64,000 bases of DNA, taken from Hysterium pulicare CBS 123377. Its lineage: Eukaryota > Ascomycota > Dothideomycetes > Hysteriales > Hysteriaceae. The position numbers and the translations under genes are program-made. Each line of letters begins with the position of its first letter. Positions within the stretch are counted from its first letter, which is position 1. The notes beneath the pieces were generated by a model. It searched no databases. It saw nothing but the letters and a program-made list of their open reading frames with translations, and was not told the origin of the DNA. The stretch is from positions 80,739 through 144,738 of the forward strand of contig AJFK01000184.1 of the NCBI GenBank assembly GCA_000467715.1, read 5' to 3'. Shown here piece after piece: positions 1 through 11,484 of the stretch.

Positions 1-2246
1 CTGCAAACCGCAGACGCGCCAAAGCTTGTGAAATACGGAGGACACCTAGCAGTGTACGCGGTGAAGTGTGCGTGAAAGCCTTCTTAGAGCCTTCGTCACG
101 CTTTTGCTGCTGACGCATACGTACATACGCACCAACCATGTAGTCAGAGACCTCCTTTGGCACGACCGGACGGAATGACCGAGCGCGAGCTACCCACTGT
201 CGAACTTCAGCAGGAGAGAAGACAATTCCACCGGGTGCCTCAGGGTGAGCATTGTGCATGTGCACGTAAGTAACGTGTCGCGCTAGCTCCTCGTCTGAGT
301 CTCGCGAAGGGGTGTCCAGAATCAAGAAGAGAATATCGAAACGAGAAAGGAGAGCGGCAGGGAGATTGATGTTCTCGACAGGTGAGATACGAGGATTGTA
401 GCGACCATACAGTGGATTAGCGGCAGCGAGAATTGAGGTGCGAGCGTTCAAGGTCGTCGTGATCCCAGCTTTGCTAATGGATATTGTCTGCTGTTCCATG
501 ACTTCGTGAATGGCAGTCCGATCGCTGTCGTCCATCTTATCGAATTCATCGATGCAGCACATGCCGTTGTCAGCCAATACAAGAGCACCCCCTTCAAGAA
601 CCATCTCATCTGTGACTGGGTCACGCATGACAGCCGCCGTAAGACCGACACCACTGCTACCACGACCCGTAGTGTATACGCCACGGGGAGCAACTTTGGT
701 GATATATTTAAGAAGCTGGGATTTGGCAACACCAGGATCACCCATCAAGCAGACATTGATGTCACCTCGAATACGCATGCCATCACCCATTTCCTTCGTT
801 ACACCGCCAATCAGCTGAAGAAGAAGTGCTTTCTTGACGTCGGTGTGACCGAAAATTTCAGGAGCAATCGACCGTGAAAGGTACTCATAGAGTTGCCCAG
901 TTCTTTCCAGCTCGTTCATTCTCCGGAGCGTCGGCTGAGCGAGCACAATGTCGTCGTAGGCCTTCTTGTGTTGATTCACATACTGCGCTTCTAGATACGT
1001 ATCTGTAAGTAGACCAGCGCGTATAGCCTTGAAGCCAGTGTACGGTGTAGGTAGGAAGATGCCTGCGATATCGAGAACATCACCAGGATTGATCTGTCTC
1101 ACAAGCGTGCCATGGCAATGTACGGTCAACTGCCTGGGAATGTGACCAACTGGGACCTGATCGGCCATTTCTTGAATCTTGACTTCTTGAAACGGGAGGA
1201 ACTTTGATGCTCGAGTTGAGAGGAAAAGTTGGCCTTTTGTGTTGTTTGTCTTACACTCTTCTGAAGGACATTCCACCATTGGGGTGAATTGCTTGGTAGT
1301 GATAGGTTGGAATATCTCGCATCCGCATCGGTCACAAGAATATGCATTAACTTGTACGGCAGGCTTAACATCTGATACTCGAGTAGCGATACCTCGAACA
1401 GTGATGAGATGGCCCAGATGCTCTCCTCGCACATTCCGAACAGCTAAGGCTTTTAAGCTGCGCTCGTTACTTGAACCAGAAGGTATTATGGGTTTGAAGT
1501 TCAGAGTGTATCGTCGAGTCAAGGCGGGAGGGAATAGGGTTTCGGGAGGGGGCATGGCGCTCTCGTCACCACCTTGCAGCTCCTGCATCCGTTCGTTTCG
1601 CTTCGAGCGCTGTGTCATTATGATATCCAGAACATCATCCTTGAAACTGCACCATCAAATTTCAGTCACCGGTTCCAGATATAGATGATTGCTGTACATA
1701 CTTTGGCTCTCTTGACGATTCGGGCAGGACTTTGTCTACAGCTCTTGAGAAAATTTCAATGTAGTGATATGCGTTCTGTTCTATTGAAGAGACGAGCTTG
1801 AAATCCGTTTCATCTCCAAGCGCTTTCTCGTACTATTTCAGTGGCGTGTTAGCAGCAATCTTTTGCATCATAGCCGATGCATGTGACCCACCGCATCAAG
1901 ATCGTTAAGATCTATGGTGACCTGTGACAACACTCGGTCTGATACGTCCTGCAGCATCTGCATATATTTCTGTTTGGGATTGCGACTGCGGCCTTGTCCC
2001 CGACTCGCGGCGCCCTCGACGGTATCATCCATGAAATCGTATTCGTCGCTGTCATTTTCGCCAATGTTTAACCCCTCTAATTGCTCGGCAGCTTCGGTGG
2101 AAGAAGACTTGAAGTTTTGGAGGAAGTCCTCAAACGCAGCTGTAATTGATTGTCAGTCGAGTGTCCGTGGCATTTTTGACAAACGCATTGCGCAAACCTT
2201 GCTGCTCCTCGTAATTGACACGAGCTTTGTCCGTAAGAAGCGCCAT
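1..2246 (-). CDS. MCM7: DNA replication licensing factor MCM7 (3' end cut by window edge)
   Basis: MCM7 is one of the six subunits of the Mcm2-7 replicative helicase, loaded at origins in G1. The start is the ATG at 2246, opening [16 protein letters not shown]. Exon 1 is 2198-2246 and exon 2 begins at 2139; two further introns lie near 1833-1895 and 1645-1710. Visible in order are the zinc-binding cysteines (CDRCGCEIF, then CPSEEC), the MCM7-type stretch [15 protein letters not shown], Walker [12 protein letters not shown], Walker [11 protein letters not shown], and the arginine-finger motif LLSRFD. The reading frame is still open at base 1, at a helix ([11 protein letters not shown]) that precedes the C-terminal winged-helix region in the family, so roughly the last 100 residues are missing. 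The CDRCGCE and VPVGHIPR features separate it from other MCM paralogues. It is divergent from PEX1 across 307 bases carrying GACGCG elements. Confidence 0.95.
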
Positions 2247-2372
2247 GACGCTTGGGATATAGACGAAAAAGGAGCGTAAAGAGCGATGTGGGTGTTTTGT
2301 GGTGAGTTAACTTCGTCGTGGGCTGCACGATGCAAGATAGATATGAGAACGGGGGGTTGGCGAGAAAGTTGC

Positions 2373-2391
2373 GACGCGCCTTGACCGCGTC
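2373..2391. promoter_or_regulatory. Inverted pair of GACGCG (MCB-like) elements
   Basis: GACGCG occurs on the plus strand at 2373-2378 and on the minus strand at 2386-2391 (read as CGCGTC), within the 307-base MCM7/PEX1 divergent promoter and 127-145 bases upstream of the MCM7 ATG. MBF-type G1/S factors in yeasts and filamentous fungi bind ACGCG cores, and MCM genes are usual targets. That they act here is inference. Confidence 0.4.
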
Positions 2392-2553
2392 GCGTTTGAC
2401 AGGTACGGGTGACAGGGGCCAGGGTCTTGGCGTTCACTGGGTGGGAATTCTGCCACCGCCCTCGAGATGAACTTCCGTGAATACCTCGGCAGAGGACACA
2501 GAAGCAGTGAATAGCCATGTCGCTCATCCCTCCGTCGTGACACTCTCACCGTA

Positions 2554-5500
2554 ATGGCTCCCTCGAGAAAGCCATCGGGCCAGGTGGTTCATGCTGAAAT
2601 AGCCTTATTACAGTCTCTCAAGAATTGTCTTGTCAATCTTCCTTCTTCTCTGGTTTCCGTCCTGGTCAATGCGAATGCTGTGAGTTGCCCTATTTTATGA
2701 TATCAAAGTGTGCTGAATTGAATCAATGTAGATTGCTCAAAATGTGGTTGTGGAACTAAATTATCGCCAACCTTCACTATCTAATAGCCCCGACAACAAG
2801 GCCTCATCGCCATTGAGATCAATCTTCGTAGGATGGACTGGCATGCAAAGCAAGCGCAAACTTGCGCCAGTTGTCGGTCGAGATGGCCTGAGCGGTACTA
2901 GAGGAGGGCCGGCAAGCAAAGACCAGGACATACCAGTCGTAGAAGTGGACGCAACCTTCGGACGCCTGATAGGACTTGTAGAAGGACAGAAGGTTGGCAT
3001 ATTACTACATCTAGATCCTCCGCAAGCGCATACAATCAACATTGAACCTTTGACGCCTGTGGATTGGGAAAGTATGTGTAGAATGACTGTAGTATCTGTT
3101 TAATACTGATTTTGTCGCATTATAGTGATCGAACTACATGCGCAATTCTTGGAGCTCAATTTCCTATCACAAATACGTGCATTACCAAACCCCTCCTTTA
3201 CGCCCGGTCCTGAAAATCAAGCACAATCTCCCCATCCTTTGACATTACATCTCTCGCCTACAACTACTGCGAACATCATTGTGACCTCGATCAATCCTTC
3301 ACCACCTCCCACATCTGCATTCGCAAAGATATCTCCTGATGCGGAGGTCATTGTTGCACCAAAAACGCGGCACAAAACCGAAAGGTCTTCTGGTCGTGAG
3401 AGCCGAAGTGTGGGTGGTATGAGTAGGAGGAGCGCTGGCGGTAAAAGTGCTGCAAGTACCGTGAGACGACGTAGTGGAAGGGACGAGAATACAGCTCGAG
3501 GTGCGGTATTCCTTCGCGGCGTTGACAGGAATGTTGCGGAAGAATGGTTTGACGAAGAAGACGATGCAGAAAACCACGGTCTCAAAGTCTGGATAGACAA
3601 GGACATATTGCTCTCAAAAGCATTGCGGGGTGTCAATTGGGTATCCGTATCGGTTGTGAAGCCTGCTGGTTTGCAGGAACCTGTTGATATGCAAAAAGAG
3701 CAGGAAACAGAGAAGCCAGCTGGCCGAGTAATAGCTAAAGTGGCCACATGGGACGATGCACCAGATGCTCGGCATGCTGCATTATCCACTAATCTCTGCG
3801 GAGTTCTCGGATTCGAAGGCTTTGTGGGAGGGCTTATCCGGATTGAAGGTGCTCCTGCCCAGACAGCAAAACCGTCATCTTTGGCGAAACCGCAAGACTC
3901 TAAAGATCCAGGCGTCAAACGTATTAAGATTCTTCCATTTTCTCTAATAGGACCGTTCGCTAGTTCAGCCCTCAAGTTTGGTGGCGAATCCAAGCAAGAA
4001 CGGGAGGAAGCAGCAAAAAGAATCAGGAGAATATATGGAAAGAAGCCAGAGGGCAACGGCCTTCTAGATGGCCCCGTAACAGATGGCATGGTTTTGCCAA
4101 ATATCGATGGCGCGGAGAAGGGCTGGCGAGGTGGTATTGTAAGATTTGATCCCCCGCAATCTACTCGGGAGGATTCAAGTAAGCTACCTAGCTGGGTATT
4201 AGGCTCCGAGAGGAAGCTACCAATTGAGATCGAGGCGGAGATCTTGAAGCCTTCTAGTGCACTAAAGGGATGGCCACCGGGAGACCCTTTACCAAAGACA
4301 GCACCAACGTTGGTCGGGATTGATCCTTTGATTGAGCAATTGGTATCACATTTATCACATTCATCCTCCGTCCTATTAACGGGTGGGCTAGGGGCTGGCA
4401 AGACAAATCTCACACATCATCTCGCGCACCAACTTCGTTCAGGATTTCTCTTCAACACCGTCTATTTCCCCTGCCGCAAACTCGTTGCCGACGAGACACG
4501 AGTATCAACTATCAAAGAAACCCTTAATCGTCTCTTTGGATCTGCATCTTGGGGGGCGAGATTTGGTGGCAAAGCTGTGGTAATACTCGATGATCTCGAT
4601 AGACTATGTCCCATGGAGACCGAACTACAGGTTGGCGGAGAAAACGGCCGAAGCCGCCATATCAGTGAGAGTCTTATCTCTATCGTGAAGAAATACTGTT
4701 CAATGGACTCGGGTGTCGTGCTTCTGGCAACCGCACAGAGCAAGGAGGCTCTAAACAATGTCATCATCGGAGGTCACGTTGTTCGAGAAATCGTCAGTTT
4801 AAAAGCACCTAACAAGGAGGGGAGAAGACGAGTGCTAGAGATGCTCGTTAGCCAAGACACTACGACCTCAAGAGTTCCTGAGAAATTCAACGAGATATCT
4901 TCTGATCACAAAACATTCTTCGAGAGTTCTACTTCGAACAGCAGGCCCAGCACCTCCAGCTCTCATGGGGTCCCGGCCAATTCTTTATCAGACAGTAGGC
5001 CCAGCACCTCTCATCAGCAAGATCAAGAACAGGATGGCTTCACTATCAATCCAGATATCGATTTCCTGGAACTAGCGGGCCAGACTGACGGCTACATGCC
5101 CGGTGATCTTGTCCTTCTGGTTTCCCGGGCCCGCAGCGAAGCTCTCATCCGATCTGTCAGCGTCTCTACTTCCAGCTCCAGCACCATTGAGCTTTCCAAG
5201 GAAGATTTCACTAGCGCTCTCTCTGGCTTTACGCCCGCCTCTCTCCGTAACGTGACATTACAGTCATCTACTACGCGATGGGACTCAATTGGCGGCTTGC
5301 ACGCTACTCGACAGACACTCCTTGAAACCCTCCAATACCCCACCACTTACGCACCCATTTTCGCCCAATGTCCCCTCCGCCTTCGCTCAGGTCTATTGTT
5401 GTACGGCTATCCCGGATGCGGTAAAACGCTCCTGGCCTCCGCCGTAGCAGGTGAATGTGGCCTCAACTTCATCTCCGTTAAAGGCCCCGAAATTCTAAAC

Positions 5501-6460
5501 AAATACATCGGAGCCTCCGAAAAATCCGTTCGAGATTTATTCGAGCGCGCGGAAGCTGCCAGGCCTTGCGTCCTGTTCTTCGACGAATTCGATTCAATAG
5601 CTCCAAAGCGTGGGCACGATTCCACAGGCGTCACAGATCGAGTTGTCAACCAGCTACTCACACAAATGGATGGCGCCGAGGGTCTCTCTGGCGTCTACGT
5701 CTTGGCGGCAACCAGCAGGCCTGATTTGATCGACCCTGCGCTTCTAAGGCCTGGACGTTTAGATAAGAGTTTGATTTGCGATTTGCCTGGGCTAGAAGAA
5801 AGAGTCGATATCCTCAAAGCCGTGACCCGAAAATTACGGCTCGCGCCTAGCGTGCTGAAGACCGAGTACAAAGGAGAGAACCTGAGAGAGATCGCTCAGA
5901 GAACAGAAGGGTATTCGGGAGCCGATCTACAGGCTGTAGTTTACAACGCACAGCTAGAAGCTATCCACGATGTCTTAGGCGATGAGCTTGCAGAGCTAGG
6001 AGATGGCGGGAAGAAGGGCCCAAAGAAATCTACCAGCAACTCCAGCGGCGGTTCAAAATCAAGTAAAGGAGAAACCGGCGTCCCAAGTTTCATGCATTTC
6101 CGCTTCGGCGATGATGACGATGAAGCCTCGCAATCCTCATCAGCCTTAACAGAACGCGCCCTCATCGCCTCAAAAATCGCCTCCCTCCAATCTCTCCGCC
6201 GAAAACAGAAACAGCTTCAGCACCAGCGTAATACAGAACCAGATACTGATGCTAAGGAGAATAATGAGGGGGAAAGCAAAGAACCAGAGATTCAGTGGCG
6301 ACATATTGAGAGCTCGCTGGCTACGACTAGGAGTAGTATTAGTGAGCAGGAGAGAAGGAGATTAGCGAGTATTTATAAAGAGTTTGTGGTGGGTAGGAAT
6401 GGAGAGATGCCTAGTGGACAAGGGGGTACGGAGATTGGAGGGCGGTCGAGTTTGATGTAA
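2554..6460 (+). CDS. PEX1: Peroxisomal AAA ATPase Pex1
   Basis: Pex1 forms the hetero-hexameric AAA motor with Pex6 that extracts ubiquitinated Pex5 from the peroxisomal membrane. Exons are 2554-2679, 2732-3071 and 3126-6460; the joined frame is 1,266 residues. The N-terminal half matches the Pex1 adaptor region. The D1 ATPase has Walker A TGGLGAGKTNL near residue 574 and a relaxed Walker B (VVILDDLDRL). The D2 ATPase has Walker A YGYPGCGKTLL near 915, Walker B CVLFFDEFDSIAPKRG near 970, and the second-region-of-homology stretch DPALLRPGRLDKS with arginine fingers. A degenerate D1 and a canonical D2 are normal for Pex1. A Ser/Thr-rich linker between the two ATPase domains carries a small repeat (SRPSTS twice, about 4940-5010). 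The C-terminus is a basic, Gln-rich tail. The second splice junction creates a Met codon (A|TG), so the long last exon should not be taken as a separate start. Confidence 0.95.
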
Positions 6461-7164
6461 GTAGGTTGGAAGTGGGTTTGTTGGACTTTTTGGTTAGAGG
6501 AGATATGTAGTAGAAAAATTAGGGTTTCATTACCCATTCTTTGTCTCCTGAACGATGTTTTATAGAACCTAGGTCAAGGTAAGGCTTGAAGGTTTTAAGA
6601 GTCTGCGTGATGGGCAAAGGCATATTACTGTACAATTGACTTTGCTCTATGGGCAAAGCTGATTTTGTATCGTAATACAGAGTCAGAATTAGTGGTCAAT
6701 TTCCAAGCATCCGATGTCTAGTTTGCTGCACAAGACGCAGTTTATTAATGCCTTTATATCTTGGCAGTGATATTAGAATTGTTAAAGCAAGCTTCCTTCC
6801 TGCTACCTGAAATTTACCAGAGAAGAAAAATGAATTAGTTACCTTAGGATCCGTACCTTAACATACAAAAGCAGGTGCAGAATGATAAGTGCAAGCTTGA
6901 TTCTTAGTGCTTGATAACTGGTAGGAGAGAAGAGGGCTTAAGTAACTTTACTATATGTGATTGAACCCCTAGAGAATAATACCTTACCATTTTCCCGCTC
7001 GAGAGAAAAAAGAATCTACTATGACAGGAGAGAAGAAGTCGTTAGACCACATAGTCCGAAGTCCCAATATTGACACAAGTACCAAGATTTAGGATTGCCA
7101 TCCGCCAGCCACTTCCTCCCTTCATTCCTCCACCGCATTTGATCATCCTCACGCTTTGATGTGC
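6461..7164. other. Intergenic, convergent 3' regions of PEX1 and MPC1
   Basis: No coding frame is supported on either strand. The sequence is moderately AT-rich and fits two 3' untranslated regions. Confidence 0.6.
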
Positions 7165-8065
7165 TTACTTCCCAATTGCCTTCTTCGCGGTCTCCTTGGC
7201 TTGTGTTGCAATATCAGCCGCCTTCAGTTCCGCCTTGTTCACACCCTCCTTCGCTTGCGATGCAATATCCGCTGCCTTCGATTCTACCTTGTTCGCTCCA
7301 TCCTTCGCCTGTAACTCGAGTTGTTTTTCTCGGCCTCCGAAACTGAGAAGAACGCAGTCATTAGTAATAGATTCCAAAAATAACAGCCTGGGAGGAATAG
7401 TTTTTCAAGCTAAGGTCGTTCTTCATGAAGAATTCTTGACGGAATGTATACGTACTTCCAGTAGTTCGTGTATCGGTAACCTTGTGTAAGCTGCGACGCG
7501 CAGTTGATGAAATGGCATCCGAAGAGAAGGTAGTTCTTAGGCTGGACCGCGAGAGCATAGCGCATGAATACGGCACTGTAGAGGGAGAGGGCGGCAGTCA
7601 TACGGCCGGAGATGCTGCAATAGCGGCCACAGTCAGCATTCCATTTCCAGACACAATTGTGCGAGATTGTAGGGTGATTCAGGCGCGAGAGCTAGACCAG
7701 CGTACTGGCGCAAGACGGGTAGGTGGAAACGTATGGGTGCGCAAAGCGATGCTGGTTCGGGGTACAGAAATCTTCGTCGACTCATCGCATCGTGATAGAG
7801 GAACATACATCTCAGGATCCTTGCTCATATCCGCAACCGCAGCAATCGGGATACCGAAATTACTCGCCGGGCCCCAGAAATCTATGAAAGCATCAGTCAA
7901 AGTATACTTCTGCAAGCCCTACCCTCATTCGCAAATCTCCGGGGTTAACTTCGAAGCTCCGAAGTGAGAGGGAATTGAACGGGTATACGCACGGGTCGAG
8001 CAGAAGTAATCAAGGTACTTGTTCGATCGTATCTTCGCATTGAGGGCTTTTACTGCGGCGGCCAT
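7165..8065 (-). CDS. MPC1: Mitochondrial pyruvate carrier subunit Mpc1 with repeat tail
   Basis: Mpc1 forms the inner-membrane pyruvate carrier with Mpc2 or Mpc3. Exons on the minus strand are 7993-8065, 7809-7881, 7456-7614 and 7165-7342, giving 160 residues. Family hallmarks are [45 protein letters not shown] and QGYRYTNYW, matching yeast and human MPC1 closely. The conserved core ends near residue 105. After it comes a charged Ala/Lys-rich tail of about 55 residues with a tandem 17-residue repeat ([17 protein letters not shown], then [17 protein letters not shown]), resembling LEA or apolipoprotein amphipathic helices. Yeast and human MPC1 lack such a repeat. The start gives a short N-terminus ([21 protein letters not shown]) as expected. 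The introns are small and in standard context. Confidence 0.93.
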
Positions 8066-8414
8066 GGTGGAAATGTGGATGGTGAGAGGAGTGCGAAAAG
8101 CGCGGAGGAAAGATGTGGTGGATCACTCTTTGGTGTTGAGTATGCCCGGGGTTGGAGCCGGCTCGGGAACTTTTCGAGCAAGAGGTCACGTGCTGTGTGA
8201 CCGTAGGTAGGTATATTAATTTTCGAAATTATGTCCAATATATCTTCACATTGCGATTAATAGAACAAATTCCTGGAGACTCATACTAAAAACTGAGGGT
8301 GGCGAATATACTCAAATATGGTCATATTTTATACAGTATCTGTACACTGATGTCTATACATTTACATGCCTACAATCTCCGATAACAAGTTTAGACCCTA
8401 TAGATACAATGCTT
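8066..8414. other. Intergenic between MPC1 start and mitoribosomal gene 3' end
   Basis: Both neighbours are on the minus strand, so this is the MPC1 promoter plus the 3' region of the next gene. No frame or RNA was recognised. Confidence 0.6.
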
Positions 8415-9616
8415 CTATTGACGCTGCCCATACTCGAATCTTCGCCGAGAACCCGTTTGGGCGGTTAGACTGGCGAGCGAGAGGACAGTGTTCCAATTGA
8501 TCCTCTCCCACCATGCCTCCAAATACGCTTCCTTCCCTTGAATCCCCCAATCCGGCAACCAGGCATGCTCCCACGTATTTACACATAACAGTGGCGTCAA
8601 GTCTGCTCCTCCAAGGGATGTCTTCTGCTTGGGGGTGCCACCCCTCTGCGCAGCCTCGCCGAAAGCTCCCGCTGTGTTCTGCACTTGACTCAAATGAGAG
8701 GGCAAGTTCTTCAGCGAGTCTGCATTCTGAGTGTTCATGTCGACGGCTTGGGCGCGATAGTGCGCTCCTGGAAGTGGTGAGCCGGCATTGTAGGTGCACA
8801 GAATTCGGAAGGGCTGGCGTTCCTCTCGCAGTTGGACGAGCCAGACAAAGCCGGGCCCGAACATTGCGGAAGCTGTTTTGAGGAAAGTGGAGCGGAGTGA
8901 GTCGAGAGAGGAGTATTGGATTGAAAGGGCGTTTGTTAGATCTGGGGAGGGGTCGGTTGGATTAGGTTCTAGGGACTAAGAAGATACGTCAGCGGGAGTT
9001 TTCAATAGACGTAAAGATGAAACAGCGCCGCCTTTGGGAAGTAGAACCACAGGAGTATATCGACGTACAATTCCTTTGAAGAAGAAATGGTTGTTGAATG
9101 CCATTGAGGCGCAGTTGAAGGTGTAGGCCAAATCAGGTTCCCGGGCGGTCTGCACTGCTAATTTCTGGGGATCCAAACCTTCCAGCGGGGTCCCTTACAC
9201 AGCACGTTAGCACGGATTCCTTCACTTCCTGGCCGCGATGTAGATATCGGCGGAAATCCGAGGATCGATTGACGGGAAAGTAGTACCGGCTGTTGCAGCA
9301 TCCACTGCCTCAACCATCATCCCTTGATACTCAGTCCACGCAATCCGGAAAGCATCACTGGAAAATAGACCGGGTATGCCCTCTTCCTGGAGCCGAGCTT
9401 CGTTGTTCGATAGAGTGGGGACTCTTGATCTCCTCAAGGAGCCCAATGGTGTCGGTGTCGAAGTCTGCGAGATGCATCTCTAAAACACGTCGAGACGGTG
9501 TCAGTGGGCCAGTAGACCTTCTTTCAGACCCGGTGAGGGGTACATACCGCAGCTGTTCTTGTGGCCGAGACGGACGATAGAAGGGTTTGCCGTCTAGCTA
9601 TTGTACGTATTATCAT
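8415..9616 (-). CDS. Mitochondrial small ribosomal subunit protein, Fe/Mn-SOD fold (mS42/mS43 family)
   Basis: Exons on the minus strand are 9548-9616, 9287-9479, 9069-9193 and 8415-8975, giving 315 residues. The first exon encodes a basic, Ser-rich presequence (MIIRTIARRQTLLSSVSATR) typical of matrix import. The body follows the Fe/Mn superoxide dismutase fold: a helical half with GLFSSDAFRIAWTEYQ and NCASMAFNNHFFFKG, then FGPGFVWLV, NTWEHAWLPDWGIQGKEAY and LEAWWERINW. Two mitoribosomal proteins (Rsm26/mS42 and Mrp1/mS43 in yeast) use this fold without dismutase activity. Here the usual metal-binding motif DxWEHAYY reads NTWEHAWL, with Asp replaced by Asn, which favours a ribosomal protein over an enzyme. 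I cannot choose between mS42 and mS43 by eye. The exon 2/3 intron has a GCTAAC branch site. Confidence 0.82.
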
Positions 9617-10251
9617 GATTGTCGAATGTATAGGATGGAGATGTTCAGATGGAACTTTTTCGACCAGCCGAAAAGTGCACTAGCGCCCGACTGGATGTTC
9701 GCGGCCTCAAACATCAACCAATTGGGACGCGCCGTCCAGTTCCTCAACCACCGACCTCAAACCAGAGAGCCGCCAGCATGCTATTCAGTTTCAGCGTCTC
9801 GAGAAAAAGTCGCTGCATAGCCACACGATGTGAAGAGTCATCTGATATCGCTGCCCGTGCTAGTCTATCGACTCCTCTGTCCTATGGAGCTGCTGCTGTC
9901 CACTCGGCGCTTCTCAACGTCTCTTTTTAGAACGCGGGAGAGCCCTATGGAGCACGATCATGGGGTGAGTAACGTCAGTTCGGGCGTCGTAGGGCCCAAA
10001 GGCATTTCTACGTAGGCGCGACATGTAGCAAAGTATCTATATTTGTCTGATATATACCACGGCCAAATCCCAGACCTCTTTCTTTCATCTTCAGATTTTG
10101 TTTCGTGTCTCATGTATTCTCGAGTCTTCGATCGTCAAACATTTCTATAATCGCTTTGTTCGACCTGAGACTTACTCTACTATATCAACTCTTGCTGCTC
10201 TTGGTATCTTTACTATCCGTACTCCTGCGCATCTCCATCAACTTGGTCGAA
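9617..10251. other. Divergent promoter region
   Basis: This lies between the mitoribosomal gene start (minus) and the membrane-protein start (plus). An ATG in frame with the latter exists at 10105 but is not preferred. Nothing else was recognised. Confidence 0.5.
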
Positions 10252-11484
10252 ATGGCGACCTCGAATTTCCACAAGCTGGCTTTGATATGCCTAATCTCCT
10301 CCACCGTCCCCTCATCTTCCGCCCTCACAACAGCACTCTCCGCAGCTAAATCCGTCGGACTCATATCCAGGGCAGACTCCTCAGTCTGCGGTGGTACTGC
10401 CGGCCTCTCACAATGCGGTTCCTCCTTTCCATCCAGCTTCTGCTGTCCCAGCACCTCCAGCTGCGTCTCCCTCAACAACACACTCTCCCTAACATCCGTG
10501 ATATGTTGCCCAAAAGGATCCGACTGTACCTTCATACAGCCGATAACCTGCGATGTATCACAACTAAACGCAACACTACATCCGGACAACCAGATCCATG
10601 TCTCCAACACTACGGATCTCAAATTGCCTACATGCGGTGGCAGTAATACTTGTTGTCCAGTGGGGTATACATGCTCGAACGGGATGTGTTCAGCAAATAC
10701 GAACTCGTCACCCAGCTCCTCTGCCTCTCCATCCAACCCCACCTCTTCTGCAACAGGCACGAACGCCCCCGCAGCATCCCAAACATCCGGCAACACCCCT
10801 CCGATTCCTACAGCCGGCCCTTCCAATCCCTCGTTCCCCGCCAAGGCCGTCGTAGCAGGCTTCTTCCCCGGTATGGTTCTCGGCGCTCTTCTCACAGCCC
10901 TCTTATTCTGGGTCATCAAAAAGCGACGTGAAGCGAATCGGTATAGTGGAGACTTCGGCCACGTCGCCCGACAAGTCAGTGATCCGATCTACGATCCCGT
11001 ACATGCAGCTCGAACAGACTTTTTGCGGCGGGGTACTGGGTCAGCACAGCCGAGTCCAGACTCAACTACGGGAATGGTATACACAGGACAGAATATGAGG
11101 GGAAATGGAGGTACGAGTATGTTACTCGGAACACCGAGGGTAAAGAGCTTGTTCTCCAAGTCTCCGAAGTTGGGCGTGGGGACTGGAGCCCCGTCCAAAG
11201 CGCCTAGGGATCCGTATACTACGCCCACACGTACACCAGCGACGTACACTTCTCGCTCGAATAGCAAGAGGCGACAGACTACGAGAAGCGATAGCACGGA
11301 GACAATCGATGTGTTGATGCCGGCGCCGAGCTTTTTGCAGCCGCCACAGGCACCGGCAATGAGGGTCGAGAGGCCACTCACGCAGGGAACTACGTTCACT
11401 AGTCTAATGGAGGGTGCTGGATTTGGGAGAGAAAGTAGGGATGGGGTTAGGGGTTGGCATGGCAGTCCTATGAGGAAAACGTAG
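10252..11484 (+). CDS. Fungal cysteine-rich single-pass membrane protein
   Basis: The reading frame is open from 10105, but the ATG at 10252 opens a clean signal peptide (MATSNFHKLALICLISS), while the longer form would add 49 residues with an unrelated hydrophobic stretch; I prefer 10252, giving 410 residues. The predicted ectodomain has paired cysteines (FCCPSTSSC, VICCPKGSDC, SNTCCPVGYTCSNGMC), then a Ser/Thr/Pro-rich stalk likely to be O-glycosylated, one transmembrane segment near residues 198-221 (FFPGMVLGALLTALLFWV) followed by the stop-transfer KKRR, and a disordered Ser/Thr-rich cytoplasmic tail of about 180 residues. The layout recalls wall-stress sensors (Wsc/Mid2-like), but no WSC domain is visible. 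The family is common in Pezizomycotina and its function is not established. Confidence 0.78.
   Translation: MATSNFHKLALICLISSTVPSSSALTTALSAAKSVGLISRADSSVCGGTAGLSQCGSSFPSSFCCPSTSSCVSLNNTLSLTSVICCPKGSDCTFIQPITCDVSQLNATLHPDNQIHVSNTTDLKLPTCGGSNTCCPVGYTCSNGMCSANTNSSPSSSASPSNPTSSATGTNAPAASQTSGNTPPIPTAGPSNPSFPAKAVVAGFFPGMVLGALLTALLFWVIKKRREANRYSGDFGHVARQVSDPIYDPVHAARTDFLRRGTGSAQPSPDSTTGMVYTGQNMRGNGGTSMLLGTPRVKSLFSKSPKLGVGTGAPSKAPRDPYTTPTRTPATYTSRSNSKRRQTTRSDSTETIDVLMPAPSFLQPPQAPAMRVERPLTQGTTFTSLMEGAGFGRESRDGVRGWHGSPMRKT

Noticed and set aside
3217-4413. Long minus-strand open frame (398 codons) opposite PEX1
   Set aside because: It is the mirror of the confident PEX1 frame; composition follows the antisense and no family motif is present.
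10105-10251. Upstream in-frame start adding 49 residues to the membrane protein
   Set aside because: It would bury the clear signal peptide that begins at 10252.
10185-10919. Minus-strand frame of 244 codons opposite the membrane-protein gene
   Set aside because: The plus strand has a signal peptide, paired cysteines and a membrane span; the minus frame shows none.
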